Origin: JAAXGX01 sp965203565
GTDB lineage: Bacteria; Acidobacteriota; Vicinamibacteria; Vicinamibacterales; UBA8438
NCBI GenBank assembly: GCA_965203565.1
Contig: OZ241896.1
Span: 496,001 to 560,000, forward strand
Direction of reading: 5' to 3'
DNA: 64,000 bases
Both the position numbers and the translations under genes were made by a program. Positions 1-7,897 of the stretch are shown piece after piece; position 1 is the first letter of the stretch; each line of letters starts with the position of its first letter. The notes under the pieces were generated by a model that made no database searches, was not told where the DNA came from, and saw nothing but the letters and a program-made list of their open reading frames with translations.

Positions 1-38
1 TGATGGGGGTCACGACGCAAGAGGAATGTGAGGACACG

Positions 39-524
39 ATGGACCTGGAATCACTGTTCGAACGATTTCATCTGAAGAACGTGCGTCTGGGTCCACAGTG
101 GGCCAAGGTCGAGATCGACTTCAAGGACGAAGACCGGGACGCCGCTTGGGAACTGTACGTCGAAATGCTGACCCGGATCGTCACACAACCGCTCCCGGCG
201 AGTGCAGGAGACGAAAAGACCGCCCTTGAAAGCATCTATTCGCTGTTTCCGACTACCCGCGAGATTCTGCGGCGGCGCGGAAAGGGCGCCGTGCAATTCA
301 GCAAAGTCGCAATACCGATCCTGAATCAGGTAGTGCGTCCCTTTACCGCAAAGTGGCATCGGGAATCCCTGTCGAACGCTTTTGATCACGAGGAAAAACG
401 CAAGGAATTTCGGAAACAGTTGGAACTTCTGCAGGAAGACCTGCGTAACTACAACCGCCTGCTGGCGGAGATCGCCGGCGTGGAGGACCTGACCGACCTG
501 GAATGGTTGGAGGAAGGAAAATGA
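39..524 (+). CDS. Hypothetical protein, first gene of TIR/Nmad2/PIN/MazG operon
   Basis: A 161-residue protein of unknown function. It is mostly charged and predicted helical, with no signal peptide or membrane segment, and it ends in an acidic stretch (VEDLTDLEWLEEGK). I recognise no catalytic motif. The ATG at 39 is preferred over an in-frame ATG at 3 because GAGG lies just upstream and residues before position 39 look unstructured. The next gene, a TIR-like protein, starts 4 nt after its stop, so the two are very likely co-translated. A partner or adaptor of the TIR protein is a reasonable guess but is not shown by the sequence. The operon may begin upstream of the window. Confidence 0.7.
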   Translation: MDLESLFERFHLKNVRLGPQWAKVEIDFKDEDRDAAWELYVEMLTRIVTQPLPASAGDEKTALESIYSLFPTTREILRRRGKGAVQFSKVAIPILNQVVRPFTAKWHRESLSNAFDHEEKRKEFRKQLELLQEDLRNYNRLLAEIAGVEDLTDLEWLEEGK

Positions 525-528
525 ACCA

Positions 529-1002
529 ATGGCGGAGCAGATAAAGAACGTGTTCATCAGCCACCGGCACGAGGATGATGCGGGTCTGGCGGATCTCAAG
601 AACCTGGTGGCGGAGCATGGCATGTCGTGCCGCGACTATTCCATAACCGCGGACAACCCGAACAACGCGCGCAGCGAACAGTACATCAAGTCGGAGATCC
701 TTGCTCCCCGCATCCGACAGTCGGGTTGCCTGCTGGTCTACGTCTCCAACCGGACGAGACACAGCGAGTGGGTCGATTGGGAAATCGAATATGCTCACAA
801 GCTGGGAAAGCGAATCGTGGGCGTCTGGGCGCGCGGCGATCGGGATTGCGAAAAGCCGGAGGCCCTGGATCGCCACGGCGATGCGGTCGTCGGCTGGAAC
901 GGCGAGAGCATCATCGACGCCATCAACGGCCATTCCGGCGCATGGTTCAATCAGGATGGCTCAATGCTCGGCTATCGCGCCATTCCGCGATATTCCTGCT
1001 GA
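529..1002 (+). CDS. TIR-like domain protein (ThsB/DUF1863-like)
   Basis: A 157-residue single-domain protein. The N-terminus reads VFISHRHEDD, the first strand and loop of a TIR-type fold. A later segment, SEWVDWEIEYAHKLGKRIVGVW, contains the W-x-x-x-E region where TIR enzymes carry the catalytic glutamate; by analogy this is the E of WEIEYA. TIR proteins of this type act as immune sensors or effectors that make or use NAD-derived signals. I infer the subfamily from motif pattern only. It sits in a five-gene plus-strand operon, 4 nt after an unknown protein and 11 nt before the Nmad2-type gene. No ThsA-like (SIR2 or Macro) partner is present nearby, so it is not a standard Thoeris locus. Confidence 0.75.
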   Translation: MAEQIKNVFISHRHEDDAGLADLKNLVAEHGMSCRDYSITADNPNNARSEQYIKSEILAPRIRQSGCLLVYVSNRTRHSEWVDWEIEYAHKLGKRIVGVWARGDRDCEKPEALDRHGDAVVGWNGESIIDAINGHSGAWFNQDGSMLGYRAIPRYSC

Positions 1003-1013
1003 AGGATCAACCG

Positions 1014-1778
1014 ATGTCGAAGCTGTATTCGTACGTAGTGGCGAGAGACTACGGGTTCGCGCCGAATCCGTTCTACGGCTTCTGCACGCTGGCCGCCTGC
1101 AAGCCGGAAATACGCCGTACAGCGACCGAGGGCGATTGGATTCTGGGTACCGGATCGAAAAAGAAGGAACGAGACGCGCACGTCGTCTACGCCATGCGCG
1201 TGAGCGAGGTGATGACCTTCAACGAATACTGGTGGGATCCTCGCTTCCGGAACAAGCGTCCCGACCTGCACGCCAGCATCCGCGAGGCGTTCGGCGACAA
1301 CATCTACCATCGGAACGGCGCCGACGGCGAGTGGCGCCAGGCGGATTCGCACCATAGCTGCGAAGACGGGACGCCGAACCGCCGGAACGTGGATCACGAC
1401 ACGCAGGTGGATCGGGTGCTCGTCAGTGACGATTTCATCTACTGGGGCGGCCATGGTCCCGAGATTCCGCCGTCTTTCAGAAAAGACGTCTGCAAGAGCG
1501 GACCTGGGCACAGGCGCCATCTCCCGGCGGAGATCGTGGCCGAATGCGTTGCGTGGTTGCGCAGTTTCGATGAGAGAGGCTACCGCGGCGATCCGTTGGA
1601 GTGGAACAGGAAGAGCATGGGGCTGCCGTGGAACAAACGGCTGAGGATGCCGCCTTTCCAGCCACGCTCCGCCGTTGCGGTCCGGGCGGCCATCGAGGGT
1701 CTGAAGGAATTCCAGCGGACACACGGCCTGCGCGGGTTGTCGGTTCGGCGGATGATTGAAGAAGGGCGGCGGCACTGA
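1014..1778 (+). CDS. Nmad2-type (nucleotide modification associated domain 2) protein
   Basis: A 254-residue protein whose N-terminus (LYSYVVARDYGFAPNPFYGF, then TLAACKPEIRRTA) matches my memory of the family called nucleotide modification associated domain 2. That family was defined by genomic association with DNA base modification enzymes; its reaction is not known to me. Conserved-looking features are the GDWILGTGSKKK segment, an aromatic EYWWDPRF segment and a His/Cys-rich middle (HHSCEDGTPNRRNVDHD). A GAAGGA ribosome binding site precedes the ATG. The stop overlaps the next ATG as TGATG, so translation is coupled to the PIN gene. Neighbours include MazG and, convergently, an HMUDK-family gene, which supports a modified-nucleotide role. 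Confidence 0.7.
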   Translation: MSKLYSYVVARDYGFAPNPFYGFCTLAACKPEIRRTATEGDWILGTGSKKKERDAHVVYAMRVSEVMTFNEYWWDPRFRNKRPDLHASIREAFGDNIYHRNGADGEWRQADSHHSCEDGTPNRRNVDHDTQVDRVLVSDDFIYWGGHGPEIPPSFRKDVCKSGPGHRRHLPAEIVAECVAWLRSFDERGYRGDPLEWNRKSMGLPWNKRLRMPPFQPRSAVAVRAAIEGLKEFQRTHGLRGLSVRRMIEEGRRH

Positions 1779-2194
1779 TGCCGTTCGTCCTCGATTGCTC
1801 GGTCACCATGGCATGGATGTTCCGCGACGAAGCGACCGACGCCACCGATCGGCTGCGGGACATGCTGGACGAGAATCGTGCGCTGGTTCCTGCTCTCTGG
1901 CCCACGGAAACCGCCAACGCGCTTCTCGCCGCGACCCGTCGGAAACGGATCGAGCGCGAGGAATGGCGACGACTTCGCACGCAACTGAATGCGCTGCCGA
2001 TCGACGTCGACCCCGTTTCGACGGCGCGCGCGTGGGGGCCGGCGCTCGATCTCGCGGCGGTCCATGACCTCACGGTCTACGACGCGACGTACCTCGAACT
2101 CGCAATGCGAAGTGGTCTTCCACTCGCCACGTTGGATCGTGCTCTCCGCATCGCTGCGCAGGTGGAGAGGTGCATGATACCGGTGCTCGGGTAG
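1778..2194 (+). CDS. PIN-domain ribonuclease, VapC-like
   Basis: A 138-residue single PIN domain. The acidic residues expected for the metal site are visible: D in VLDCSVTMAW near the N-terminus, E in WPTETANALL, and D in TVYDATYLELA and LATLDRAL. PIN proteins are typically toxins that cut tRNA or mRNA and pair with a VapB antitoxin. No antitoxin-sized gene precedes it; the gene starts inside the stop of the Nmad2-type gene (TGATG). It may therefore be an effector nuclease of the operon and not an independent toxin-antitoxin unit. GC is similar to its neighbours. Confidence 0.85.
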   Translation: MPFVLDCSVTMAWMFRDEATDATDRLRDMLDENRALVPALWPTETANALLAATRRKRIEREEWRRLRTQLNALPIDVDPVSTARAWGPALDLAAVHDLTVYDATYLELAMRSGLPLATLDRALRIAAQVERCMIPVLG

Positions 2195-2208
2195 GGAGGA
2201 GAAGGAAC

Positions 2209-3303
2209 GTGGGTACCGCGTCGTGGTTCGTACAGTACCGTGAGGACGCCGAGCGAACGGACCAGCTTGCCGGGAAACCAAAGCACGTCGAGCTGCTGGC
2301 CGCGGGTCTGTTCGGTGAAACCGGCGGCATTCTCACCGAGCTGAAGAAGCGGAGCCGGGAGGACGCGGCGTATCCGGCAGACGAGGAGCGTCTTGTCGAA
2401 GAGGTTGGAGACTTTCTGTGGTACTTCGCTCGCTTGACGACGGTTCTGGAATCGTTCGATGTGACGAAACTGGCCGCCGCCGCCGATGCGGAGCGACCGG
2501 ATGATGACCTTGCGGACGCGCTGGCGCTCGGGGCGGCGGTGGGCGCGCTGCTCGACACGTTGCAGCAAGGCGCGAACAGCGATGCGTCGCCGCGGCTCGA
2601 AGCGATCTGGCGGGCCTTCGTACGAGTTGCCGCTGGTTCAAGGATTTACCTTGAACACGCGGCCGAAAAGAACCTGGAAAAGACGCGGAGCCGATGGCCG
2701 CGGGAACCAGATCCCGTGCCGCTGTTCGACGACAAATTTCCAGAGTGGGAACAAATTCCGCGCAGGCTGGAGGTGGAGTTTCGGGAAATCGGAAGCGTCG
2801 AAGAACCCGTCGTCGTCTTGCGCTGCAATGGTCTCAACGTGGGAGATCGCCTGACCGACAACATCGGGGTTCCCGACGGTTATCGGTTCCACGACGTCTT
2901 TCATTTCGCATATGCCGCGCACCTGGGATGGTCACCGATCTTGCGGAGTCTTCTGAAGTGCAAGCGAAAAAGCGACCGCGAAGTGGACGAAAGCGAGGAT
3001 GGCGCGCGGGCCAGGATCATCGAGGAGGCGGTGTCGGCGACGGTGTTCAGCCGGGCGAAGGAAGTGGACTACTACGACGGAATCGACCGTGTCGACTACG
3101 ACCTTCTCAAGACCATCCAGGGGTTCGTGACGGGGTTCGAGGTCGACCGTGTGCCGTTGTGGCAGTGGGAGGAAGCGATTCTCAACGGATATCGCGTGTT
3201 CAGAGAGCTTCGCAGGCGCCGGGGAGGCGTCGTGACGCTGGATCTGGTCGAACGGAAGCTCGTTTACGAAGCCCCCGGCATGGCCAGGGGAAGATCCGGC
3301 TGA
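2209..3303 (+). CDS. MazG-family nucleotide pyrophosphohydrolase with long C-terminal domain
   Basis: A 364-residue protein. The first 110 residues carry the MazG metal-binding pattern: E37 and E44 in GETGGILTELKK, then E64, E65 and D68 in VEEVGDFLW. MazG enzymes hydrolyse NTPs or dNTPs to monophosphates. The remaining 240 residues (motif GYRFHDVFHFAYAAHLGWSP) form a second domain like the one I know as the MazG C-terminal domain. I chose the GTG at 2209 because GGAGGAGAAGG lies directly upstream; an ATG at 2170 would overlap the PIN gene and has no such site. The 3' end overlaps the convergent HMUDK-family gene by 40 bp. In this context the enzyme may sanitise or supply modified nucleotides. 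Confidence 0.8.
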   Translation: MGTASWFVQYREDAERTDQLAGKPKHVELLAAGLFGETGGILTELKKRSREDAAYPADEERLVEEVGDFLWYFARLTTVLESFDVTKLAAAADAERPDDDLADALALGAAVGALLDTLQQGANSDASPRLEAIWRAFVRVAAGSRIYLEHAAEKNLEKTRSRWPREPDPVPLFDDKFPEWEQIPRRLEVEFREIGSVEEPVVVLRCNGLNVGDRLTDNIGVPDGYRFHDVFHFAYAAHLGWSPILRSLLKCKRKSDREVDESEDGARARIIEEAVSATVFSRAKEVDYYDGIDRVDYDLLKTIQGFVTGFEVDRVPLWQWEEAILNGYRVFRELRRRRGGVVTLDLVERKLVYEAPGMARGRSG

Positions 3304-4376
3304 AGCGTTCGCGGTTGCGGAAAGGAGGCGTAGTCACCGTTCTGGAGCCACTTTTCGACCTGCTCGTTCAATTCCCACTTCGGCGGGAAGAAAGGCGTGG
3401 GCGCCGGCCCCGCCGGCGCGAATTTCTGCTTGATGCGTCCACGCCCGGCGCGGCCCTTGATTTCGGGGTGGGTCGCCCGGGTGTACTTCGAGACCTCGCA
3501 CAACAGGTTCTGGACGTCGATGGGCCGCAGGGAGCGGCCCCACAGGCCGTCGAAGCGCAGATCGGCGCGGCCGAACTCTTCTTCCTGCCGATCCGACAGC
3601 CACAGGATCACGTCTTCCGGGGAATATTCCCCCGGTGATTCGAAGCACTTCGACAATCCGTCGAGCGCGCCGGGGCCGGCCACCACGAAGCTGCGTTCGG
3701 AATGCGACGTCAGCGTCGTGTAATTGAGATCGATTGCGTACTGGAAGGCGAGGAACGGCCCCAGCGTCGGATACGCCACGAGCAGATCGTATGCGTCCTT
3801 CAGAGAACGCGAGCGTCGGAGCTTCGTGGGCAGCCGGTCGTCGAGCATGCGGCGCAGCAGATCGAGATGCATGCGATGCTTCGGTGCGCCGGAAGCTCCC
3901 CCGGACGGCATGATGTAGGCGGCCGAATAGATCGCCTTGCCGAGCCGGCGCCGTCCGGCGAGCAGTGCGTCGCACGCGGAATAATCGAACCGGTCCGCGG
4001 CGGGGAGACCCATGCCGCGGACGATGGCCTCCCACGTGTCGATCTTGTTGAAGATCTTGAACAGCATAGTCCGGAGAAACAGCGTGTCGTCGTTCGCTTC
4101 GTGGTTCGAATACGCCATGCGGATCAAGTACTGGCTCACCCGGTCGGCGGCGCGGAAGACGTTCGTGAATCGGTAGCTCGACAGCACCGGGTCACTGGTC
4201 CACGGGTGCGGCTGTCCGGTGATGCGCCGCAGGTAGATGCAATGACGCTCGAAAGCGAAACGCCAGAGCGTCGCGTACAGATGGGAAGGCTTGGGCGCAG
4301 CGCGCTTCGAGAAGCAGGCCATGGGCGACGTTCTGAGTTGTTTTTTGCCGGCCGGCTTCGCTGACGTCTCGGTCAT
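3264..4376 (-). CDS. HMUDK_hel-family protein (5-hmdU DNA kinase helical domain-like)
   Basis: A 370-residue protein. Its motif series matches a family I know as the helical domain of 5-hydroxymethyl-dU DNA kinases, also called alpha-glutamyl/putrescinyl thymine pyrophosphorylase clade: YRFTNVFRAADRVSQYLIR near residues 68-86, then FKIFNKIDTWEA, SAAYIMPSGG, LNYTTLTSHSE, and NLLCEVSKY ahead of GRGRIKQKF. In phages such proteins take part in hypermodifying thymine in DNA. Here the gene is chromosomal and no 5-hmdU synthase was seen. The ATG at 4376 overlaps the stop of the upstream gene as ATGA; upstream in-frame residues are low-complexity and not used. It converges on the MazG gene. Family call from motifs; activity is inferred. 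Confidence 0.7.
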   Translation of the reverse strand: MTETSAKPAGKKQLRTSPMACFSKRAAPKPSHLYATLWRFAFERHCIYLRRITGQPHPWTSDPVLSSYRFTNVFRAADRVSQYLIRMAYSNHEANDDTLFLRTMLFKIFNKIDTWEAIVRGMGLPAADRFDYSACDALLAGRRRLGKAIYSAAYIMPSGGASGAPKHRMHLDLLRRMLDDRLPTKLRRSRSLKDAYDLLVAYPTLGPFLAFQYAIDLNYTTLTSHSERSFVVAGPGALDGLSKCFESPGEYSPEDVILWLSDRQEEEFGRADLRFDGLWGRSLRPIDVQNLLCEVSKYTRATHPEIKGRAGRGRIKQKFAPAGPAPTPFFPPKWELNEQVEKWLQNGDYASFPQPRTLQPDLPLAMPGAS

Positions 4377-5215
4377 GCCTCCCGAGACTGCGCCTCCTGC
4401 TGGTCGACGGAGCCGTGGTTCGCGAGGACGGCGGTGACGGTCAGCGGCGAAACGCCGAAACGCTCCGCGGCGGCTTCCCTTGCGTCCTCCGAGAAGTCGT
4501 CCTCCAGCACGTCGATCAGGCTCTCGACGGGGCACAGGAACCCGGCGGCGAACGCGCGCTGCATCTTCTGCCGGTAGGTGGAAGCTCCGGTGGCGGGGCG
4601 CAGGGGGTCGCGCGTATCGACCAGGACGCTGTCGCCGAGCAGCCGCGCGACCTCGAACCGCCGTCCCGTCCGCCACTTCGATCGCAGAACGACGCGGCCC
4701 TCGGCGCGCGGCTCGTGCAGCGCGAAGGCCATCGCTCCGGCCGCGGCGGCGCTCAACGCCGGTTTGCGGACGGCGCAGAGATCCGCGAGCCGGCGATCGG
4801 ACACCGGTCCGCCGCCCAGTCCCTCCCGGCGCCGGAGAGCGTCCGCGGCGGCGACGCCGACCTCCCGGGGCGCTCTGCGCCCGTCACCGGCCCAGGCGTC
4901 GGCCAATGCCGGCGCCCGGTCGCCGGCGCTGGAGTCGAAGCCGAGGTTGCGCGCCGCGTTTCGGAACGCGTCGGCGGTCAGGAACCGGTCGGCGGCCACT
5001 TCCGACATGGCGCCGCTTCCGAGCATCTCGCCGTCCAGGATGATCCGCTCGACCTGCCGCGGGTCGGCTTCGTCCGCGTCGAAGCCGAGGAACGCTTCGA
5101 TCTTCCGGTACGTCGTGCATTCCGGGTCGGCGCGCTCCGCCGACAACTCCCGCCACGCGGTGGACAGCTCTACGTCAGGGATGGGCCACTCGCCGACGGC
5201 GATGCTGAGCGTCAT
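4373..5215 (-). CDS. Uncharacterised protein, possible degenerate ImmA/IrrE-like C-terminus
   Basis: A 280-residue soluble protein I do not recognise with certainty. The C-terminal segment (MQRAFAAGFLCPVESLIDVL, then AAERFGVSPLTVTAVLANHG) resembles the tail of ImmA/IrrE-type metallopeptidases, where a helix with AFAAELLMP is followed by a helix-turn-helix-like segment. No HExxH motif is present, so peptidase activity is unlikely. The ATG at 5215 follows a strong GGAGGG site. Its stop overlaps the start of the HMUDK-family gene as ATGA, implying the two products work together. A 199-bp gap separates it from the AAA+ gene upstream, so it may have its own promoter. Confidence 0.6.
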   Translation of the reverse strand: MTLSIAVGEWPIPDVELSTAWRELSAERADPECTTYRKIEAFLGFDADEADPRQVERIILDGEMLGSGAMSEVAADRFLTADAFRNAARNLGFDSSAGDRAPALADAWAGDGRRAPREVGVAAADALRRREGLGGGPVSDRRLADLCAVRKPALSAAAAGAMAFALHEPRAEGRVVLRSKWRTGRRFEVARLLGDSVLVDTRDPLRPATGASTYRQKMQRAFAAGFLCPVESLIDVLEDDFSEDAREAAAERFGVSPLTVTAVLANHGSVDQQEAQSREA

Positions 5216-5414
5216 GCCGCCCTCCGCAGCCGGTTGCTCGACGTTCCCGACCATGGAGATGGAACAGTGCCGCATCCATCCCGATGGCGGCGATGCGCAT
5301 CGGCGAAGTTCGTCAATATGCGAATCCTCTCCGCGGCCGGTGTTCGGTGACCGGATCCTCCCGCCGCAACTCCAGGTTCGGATGACTGTTCTCGGGTTCA
5401 GCCATGCAACGGAC

Positions 5415-6308
5415 TCAGCGCCTCGCCGCTCGGTGTCTTCTTGCGCTTTCGCGGCGTTGCGCCGCTTCGAGGTGATCGACGTTCAGCCGCAGTTCGCCGC
5501 CCGTGATGATCATTTCCTTCAACGCCCGCCGCACGACGCGCTCCACGTCCGCATGGGTCGCTCCCTTGAACATGTCCCGCTCCGCGATCTCCTCGACGTC
5601 GAAGTCGCGGCGAACGCCGCGCAGCTTCACGGCGAGCAGGCGACAGAGCTGCGATCGCGTCGGCGGCTTCAGGCACAGCACTTCTTCGAAGCGTCGCCAG
5701 ACGGCGGAGTCGAGCATCCCCTCGTGGTTGGTGGCGGCGATGACGAGGCTGCGCCCGCCGTAGGCGTCGAGCATCTGGAGGACGGCGTTCACGACGCGGC
5801 GGAGCTCGCCGTGTTCGGAGGCGTCCTCGCGTTCCTTCCCCAGGGCGTCGAATTCGTCGAAGAGCATGACCATGGGGGTGGTTTCGGCGAAGTCGAACAC
5901 CTTGCGGAGGTTGGCCGCCGTCTCGCCGAGGAAGGACGAGACGGCGCTGTCGGTGCGAACGACGGCGAAAGGCCTGCCGAGCTCGCTGGCGATGACCTCG
6001 GCCGTCAGCGTCTTGCCGCAACCGGGCGGTCCGCAGAGCAGGATGCGATCGCTCGGACGCAAACCGTGCGCCCGCAACACTTCCTCACGGTTGTGCTCCC
6101 GGAGAATCCCCTTGACCAGCGACAGGTTTTCGCGCGACAGCACGACGTCCTCGATACGGCGGACGGGCTCGCGCACGGACAGCAGCGGAATGCCCCGCTC
6201 GCGATCCTCCGGGATGGTCCCGGCAAGGTTTCGCAGCGCCGGCGAGGATGGTGTGCGGGCGTGAACGTCCTGCCAGTGTCCGGAATTCAACGAATCAGCG
6301 CCCCGCAT
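5415..6308 (-). CDS. AAA+ ATPase (FtsH/p97-like module)
   Basis: A 297-residue protein with one AAA+ module. Walker A is GPPGCGKT at residues 93-100, Walker B is MLFDEFD ending at residue 154, and sensor 1 with the arginine-finger region is ATNHEGMLDSAVWRRFEE. The layout is that of classical ATPases that remodel protein complexes. No protease domain is attached. The start at 6308 is a choice: it overlaps the end of the upstream TIR gene by 14 nt and has only a weak ribosome binding site; an alternative in-frame ATG lies further upstream inside the TIR gene. Coupling to the TIR gene suggests that the ATPase regulates or is regulated by it. Confidence 0.85.
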   Translation of the reverse strand: MRGADSLNSGHWQDVHARTPSSPALRNLAGTIPEDRERGIPLLSVREPVRRIEDVVLSRENLSLVKGILREHNREEVLRAHGLRPSDRILLCGPPGCGKTLTAEVIASELGRPFAVVRTDSAVSSFLGETAANLRKVFDFAETTPMVMLFDEFDALGKEREDASEHGELRRVVNAVLQMLDAYGGRSLVIAATNHEGMLDSAVWRRFEEVLCLKPPTRSQLCRLLAVKLRGVRRDFDVEEIAERDMFKGATHADVERVVRRALKEMIITGGELRLNVDHLEAAQRRESARRHRAARR

Positions 6309-6738
6309 CTCTGGCGGCTGCTTCAATCCAATCGCCCATGTTGGCGTAGCCGTCATCACGCTTCCAGAGGTAGAACTTGTATCCCTCTGGGATTTGACCA
6401 CACCGTTGCGTGGTGTTTCCTGAAAGGTCTTCTATCTTGCTGATGTCGATTCCCAGCAAGCCGTTGCCCGCGGCTTCGCTCTGTTCGATCTCGTACTGGA
6501 CGTATCTGCTCGAGCATGTGTGAGAGCCAACCAGTACGACCGTGACCGACGTGCCGTTCAATTGTTCCCTGATCCACTTTTTTATGGCTGCATCGCCACC
6601 CTTCTTTACTTCCTCGAAATCCGCAGCGTCCACGAATCCGGCTGCTTCCTTTCCTTGCGTCACCCAGCTATTGCGGACGGCCATTGCACGAGATACGTCG
6701 TGTTCGTACTCGAAGCTGAAGAAAACTCTGCGAGCCAT
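6295..6738 (-). CDS. TIR-like domain protein (DUF1863/ThsB-like), second copy
   Basis: A 147-residue protein that begins VFFSFEYEHDVSRAMAVRNSW, followed by a region ending SSRYVQYEIEQS and then GNGLLGIDISKIEDLSG. This order is typical of the MTH538/DUF1863 TIR-like family that includes the Thoeris sensor ThsB; the E of QYEIEQS sits where the TIR catalytic glutamate is expected. The ATG at 6738 is preferred to nearby upstream ATGs because AGGAG lies 7 nt before it. The gene follows a small membrane protein gene by 16 nt and overlaps the AAA+ gene. GC (near half) is well below the window average, a sign of transfer. Its sequence is quite different from the TIR-like protein at 529-1002. Confidence 0.8.
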   Translation of the reverse strand: MARRVFFSFEYEHDVSRAMAVRNSWVTQGKEAAGFVDAADFEEVKKGGDAAIKKWIREQLNGTSVTVVLVGSHTCSSRYVQYEIEQSEAAGNGLLGIDISKIEDLSGNTTQRCGQIPEGYKFYLWKRDDGYANMGDWIEAAARDAGR

Positions 6739-6754
6739 CGTCATTCTCCTGTGA

Positions 6755-7153
6755 TCAACCAATGGCCGTCGCCAGAACGACGGCGGCGGCCAATGCAGCG
6801 TAGAAGGGAAACAAGGTTAGTGAGAAGATTGCCCCGCGCCAGGTTGGTGCGCGGCCGGCCTCGACGACGCTGACGTCCATCGAGAAGTCGATTTTGTCTT
6901 CCGCCAGAACCCGCACGTGATCGTACAGTGCGCGGAACAGGCGCTCCTGCCACAGGAAATAGCCATCAAGACCCCAGAATACGACCACTGGAACGAACGC
7001 CGTCGAGACGATCTCCAACCGGCCCTCCCTCGCGGACAGGACGAACAGCGCGGAGACGAGGACCGCGGACCAGCCCTTCAACCGGAAAGAATCGGACGCG
7101 AGGCGATTGATCACGCCCTGGATGAGCTCCAGATGCTTGATCTTTCTGTCCAC
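6755..7153 (-). CDS. Small membrane protein paired with TIR-like gene
   Basis: A 132-residue protein with about three hydrophobic segments: roughly residues 27-41, 48-68 and 107-132. The last one runs to the C-terminus. A basic N-terminus (MDRKIKHLE) precedes the first segment, and a charged soluble stretch lies between segments two and three. From memory, small proteins of this type are often found directly before DUF1863 TIR-like genes, which fits the 16-nt spacing here. A membrane effector or anchor activated by TIR signalling is a plausible role but is inference. It is the first gene of the minus-strand operon that ends with the HMUDK-family gene. Confidence 0.75.
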   Translation of the reverse strand: MDRKIKHLELIQGVINRLASDSFRLKGWSAVLVSALFVLSAREGRLEIVSTAFVPVVVFWGLDGYFLWQERLFRALYDHVRVLAEDKIDFSMDVSVVEAGRAPTWRGAIFSLTLFPFYAALAAAVVLATAIG

Positions 7154-7414
7154 CGCGCCGCCTCCCGGGTCGGGTTCACAGGGGCATTATCCTCCCAGAG
7201 ACCGCGCGGTTCAACCGCCGACCGCGAGCGGCGTTGCGCGGCGGGCCGCCGCAGCGGTTGCTCGGAGTCGTCGCGGGGCTTGGCGCGGTTCGCGCGGCGT
7301 TTCTCAACCGCGCCTCGTAGACGACGCGATCATCGTCCACCACCCAGACGTCACGCGGCCAGCCGCGGCGGGACTGCCGACTCACTTGGCAAGATATCCA
7401 CCGCAAACTTCTCG
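7154..7414 (-). other. 261-bp intergenic stretch without a supported gene
   Basis: No convincing coding sequence was found. Short open frames exist on the minus strand but have Arg-rich, low-complexity translations. The interval separates two minus-strand units, the helicase/ASCH operon ending at 7415 and the membrane protein/TIR operon starting at 7153, so it should hold the promoter of the latter. I could not pick a convincing -35/-10 pair. Confidence 0.4.
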
Positions 7415-7897
7415 TCATTGTCCGGATGCAATCCCGTCGCCTGAGTCCACGGCAAGCCGCCGGCGCGATTTCTTGGCCAGTTTTCTCAGGACGCCGAGCA
7501 GTCCGCTTTCCGACGCCAGTCGCGCATAGAACTGGGGCGGATGAAAAGCACCGGCCATCTTCCGGATTCTGTCGAGGGTCGGCGGTTCCGGCAGCTCCCG
7601 CACCGCCGTCAACATCACCGCCGATACGCGCTCCCTGTCTTCCGTGTAGGAGTCGAAGTGGGTCTTCTCGATGCATATGTCTCTCTCGAAGCGTCTCCAT
7701 ATCAGCGCCGGTTCGTCATGAACAACCGACTTCACCTTCGCAAACGCGACGACGCAGCCCTTGGGCTGTGTCGCGTATATCCAGACTTTCGTCCCGGGAT
7801 TCAATCTGACGATCCTGTTGCGAAGTTCGACGGATTTCTTTCCAGACGCCACCAACTCCGCATATCGGGGCTTGAGAGAAATTATCGCGTTGCTCAT
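7415..7897 (-). CDS. ASCH-domain (PUA-like) protein
   Basis: A 160-residue protein opening with AIISLKPRYAELVASGKKSV followed by ELRNRI, the signature of ASCH domains (PUA-like fold), and continuing with KVWIYATQPKGCVVAFAKV. Members of this superfamily bind nucleic acid, and one branch (E. coli YqfB) removes the acetyl group from N4-acetylcytidine. Whether this protein is a binder or an amidohydrolase cannot be told from the sequence. The ATG at 7897 shares one base with the stop of the upstream GNAT-PIN gene (TGATG). Because the upstream protein carries an acetyltransferase domain, an acetylation/deacetylation pair is an attractive hypothesis. The gene is the last of a six-gene operon. Confidence 0.75.
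   Translation of the reverse strand: MSNAIISLKPRYAELVASGKKSVELRNRIVRLNPGTKVWIYATQPKGCVVAFAKVKSVVHDEPALIWRRFERDICIEKTHFDSYTEDRERVSAVMLTAVRELPEPPTLDRIRKMAGAFHPPQFYARLASESGLLGVLRKLAKKSRRRLAVDSGDGIASGQ

Noticed and set aside
1778..2194. A classical VapBC toxin-antitoxin pair
   Set aside because: The gene before the PIN gene is the Nmad2-type gene, not a small DNA-binding antitoxin; no VapB-like frame was found.
4578..6443. A 621-codon plus-strand frame covering the AAA+ and neighbouring genes
   Set aside because: It is antisense to genes with clear Walker motifs and coupled starts; its own translation has no recognisable domain.
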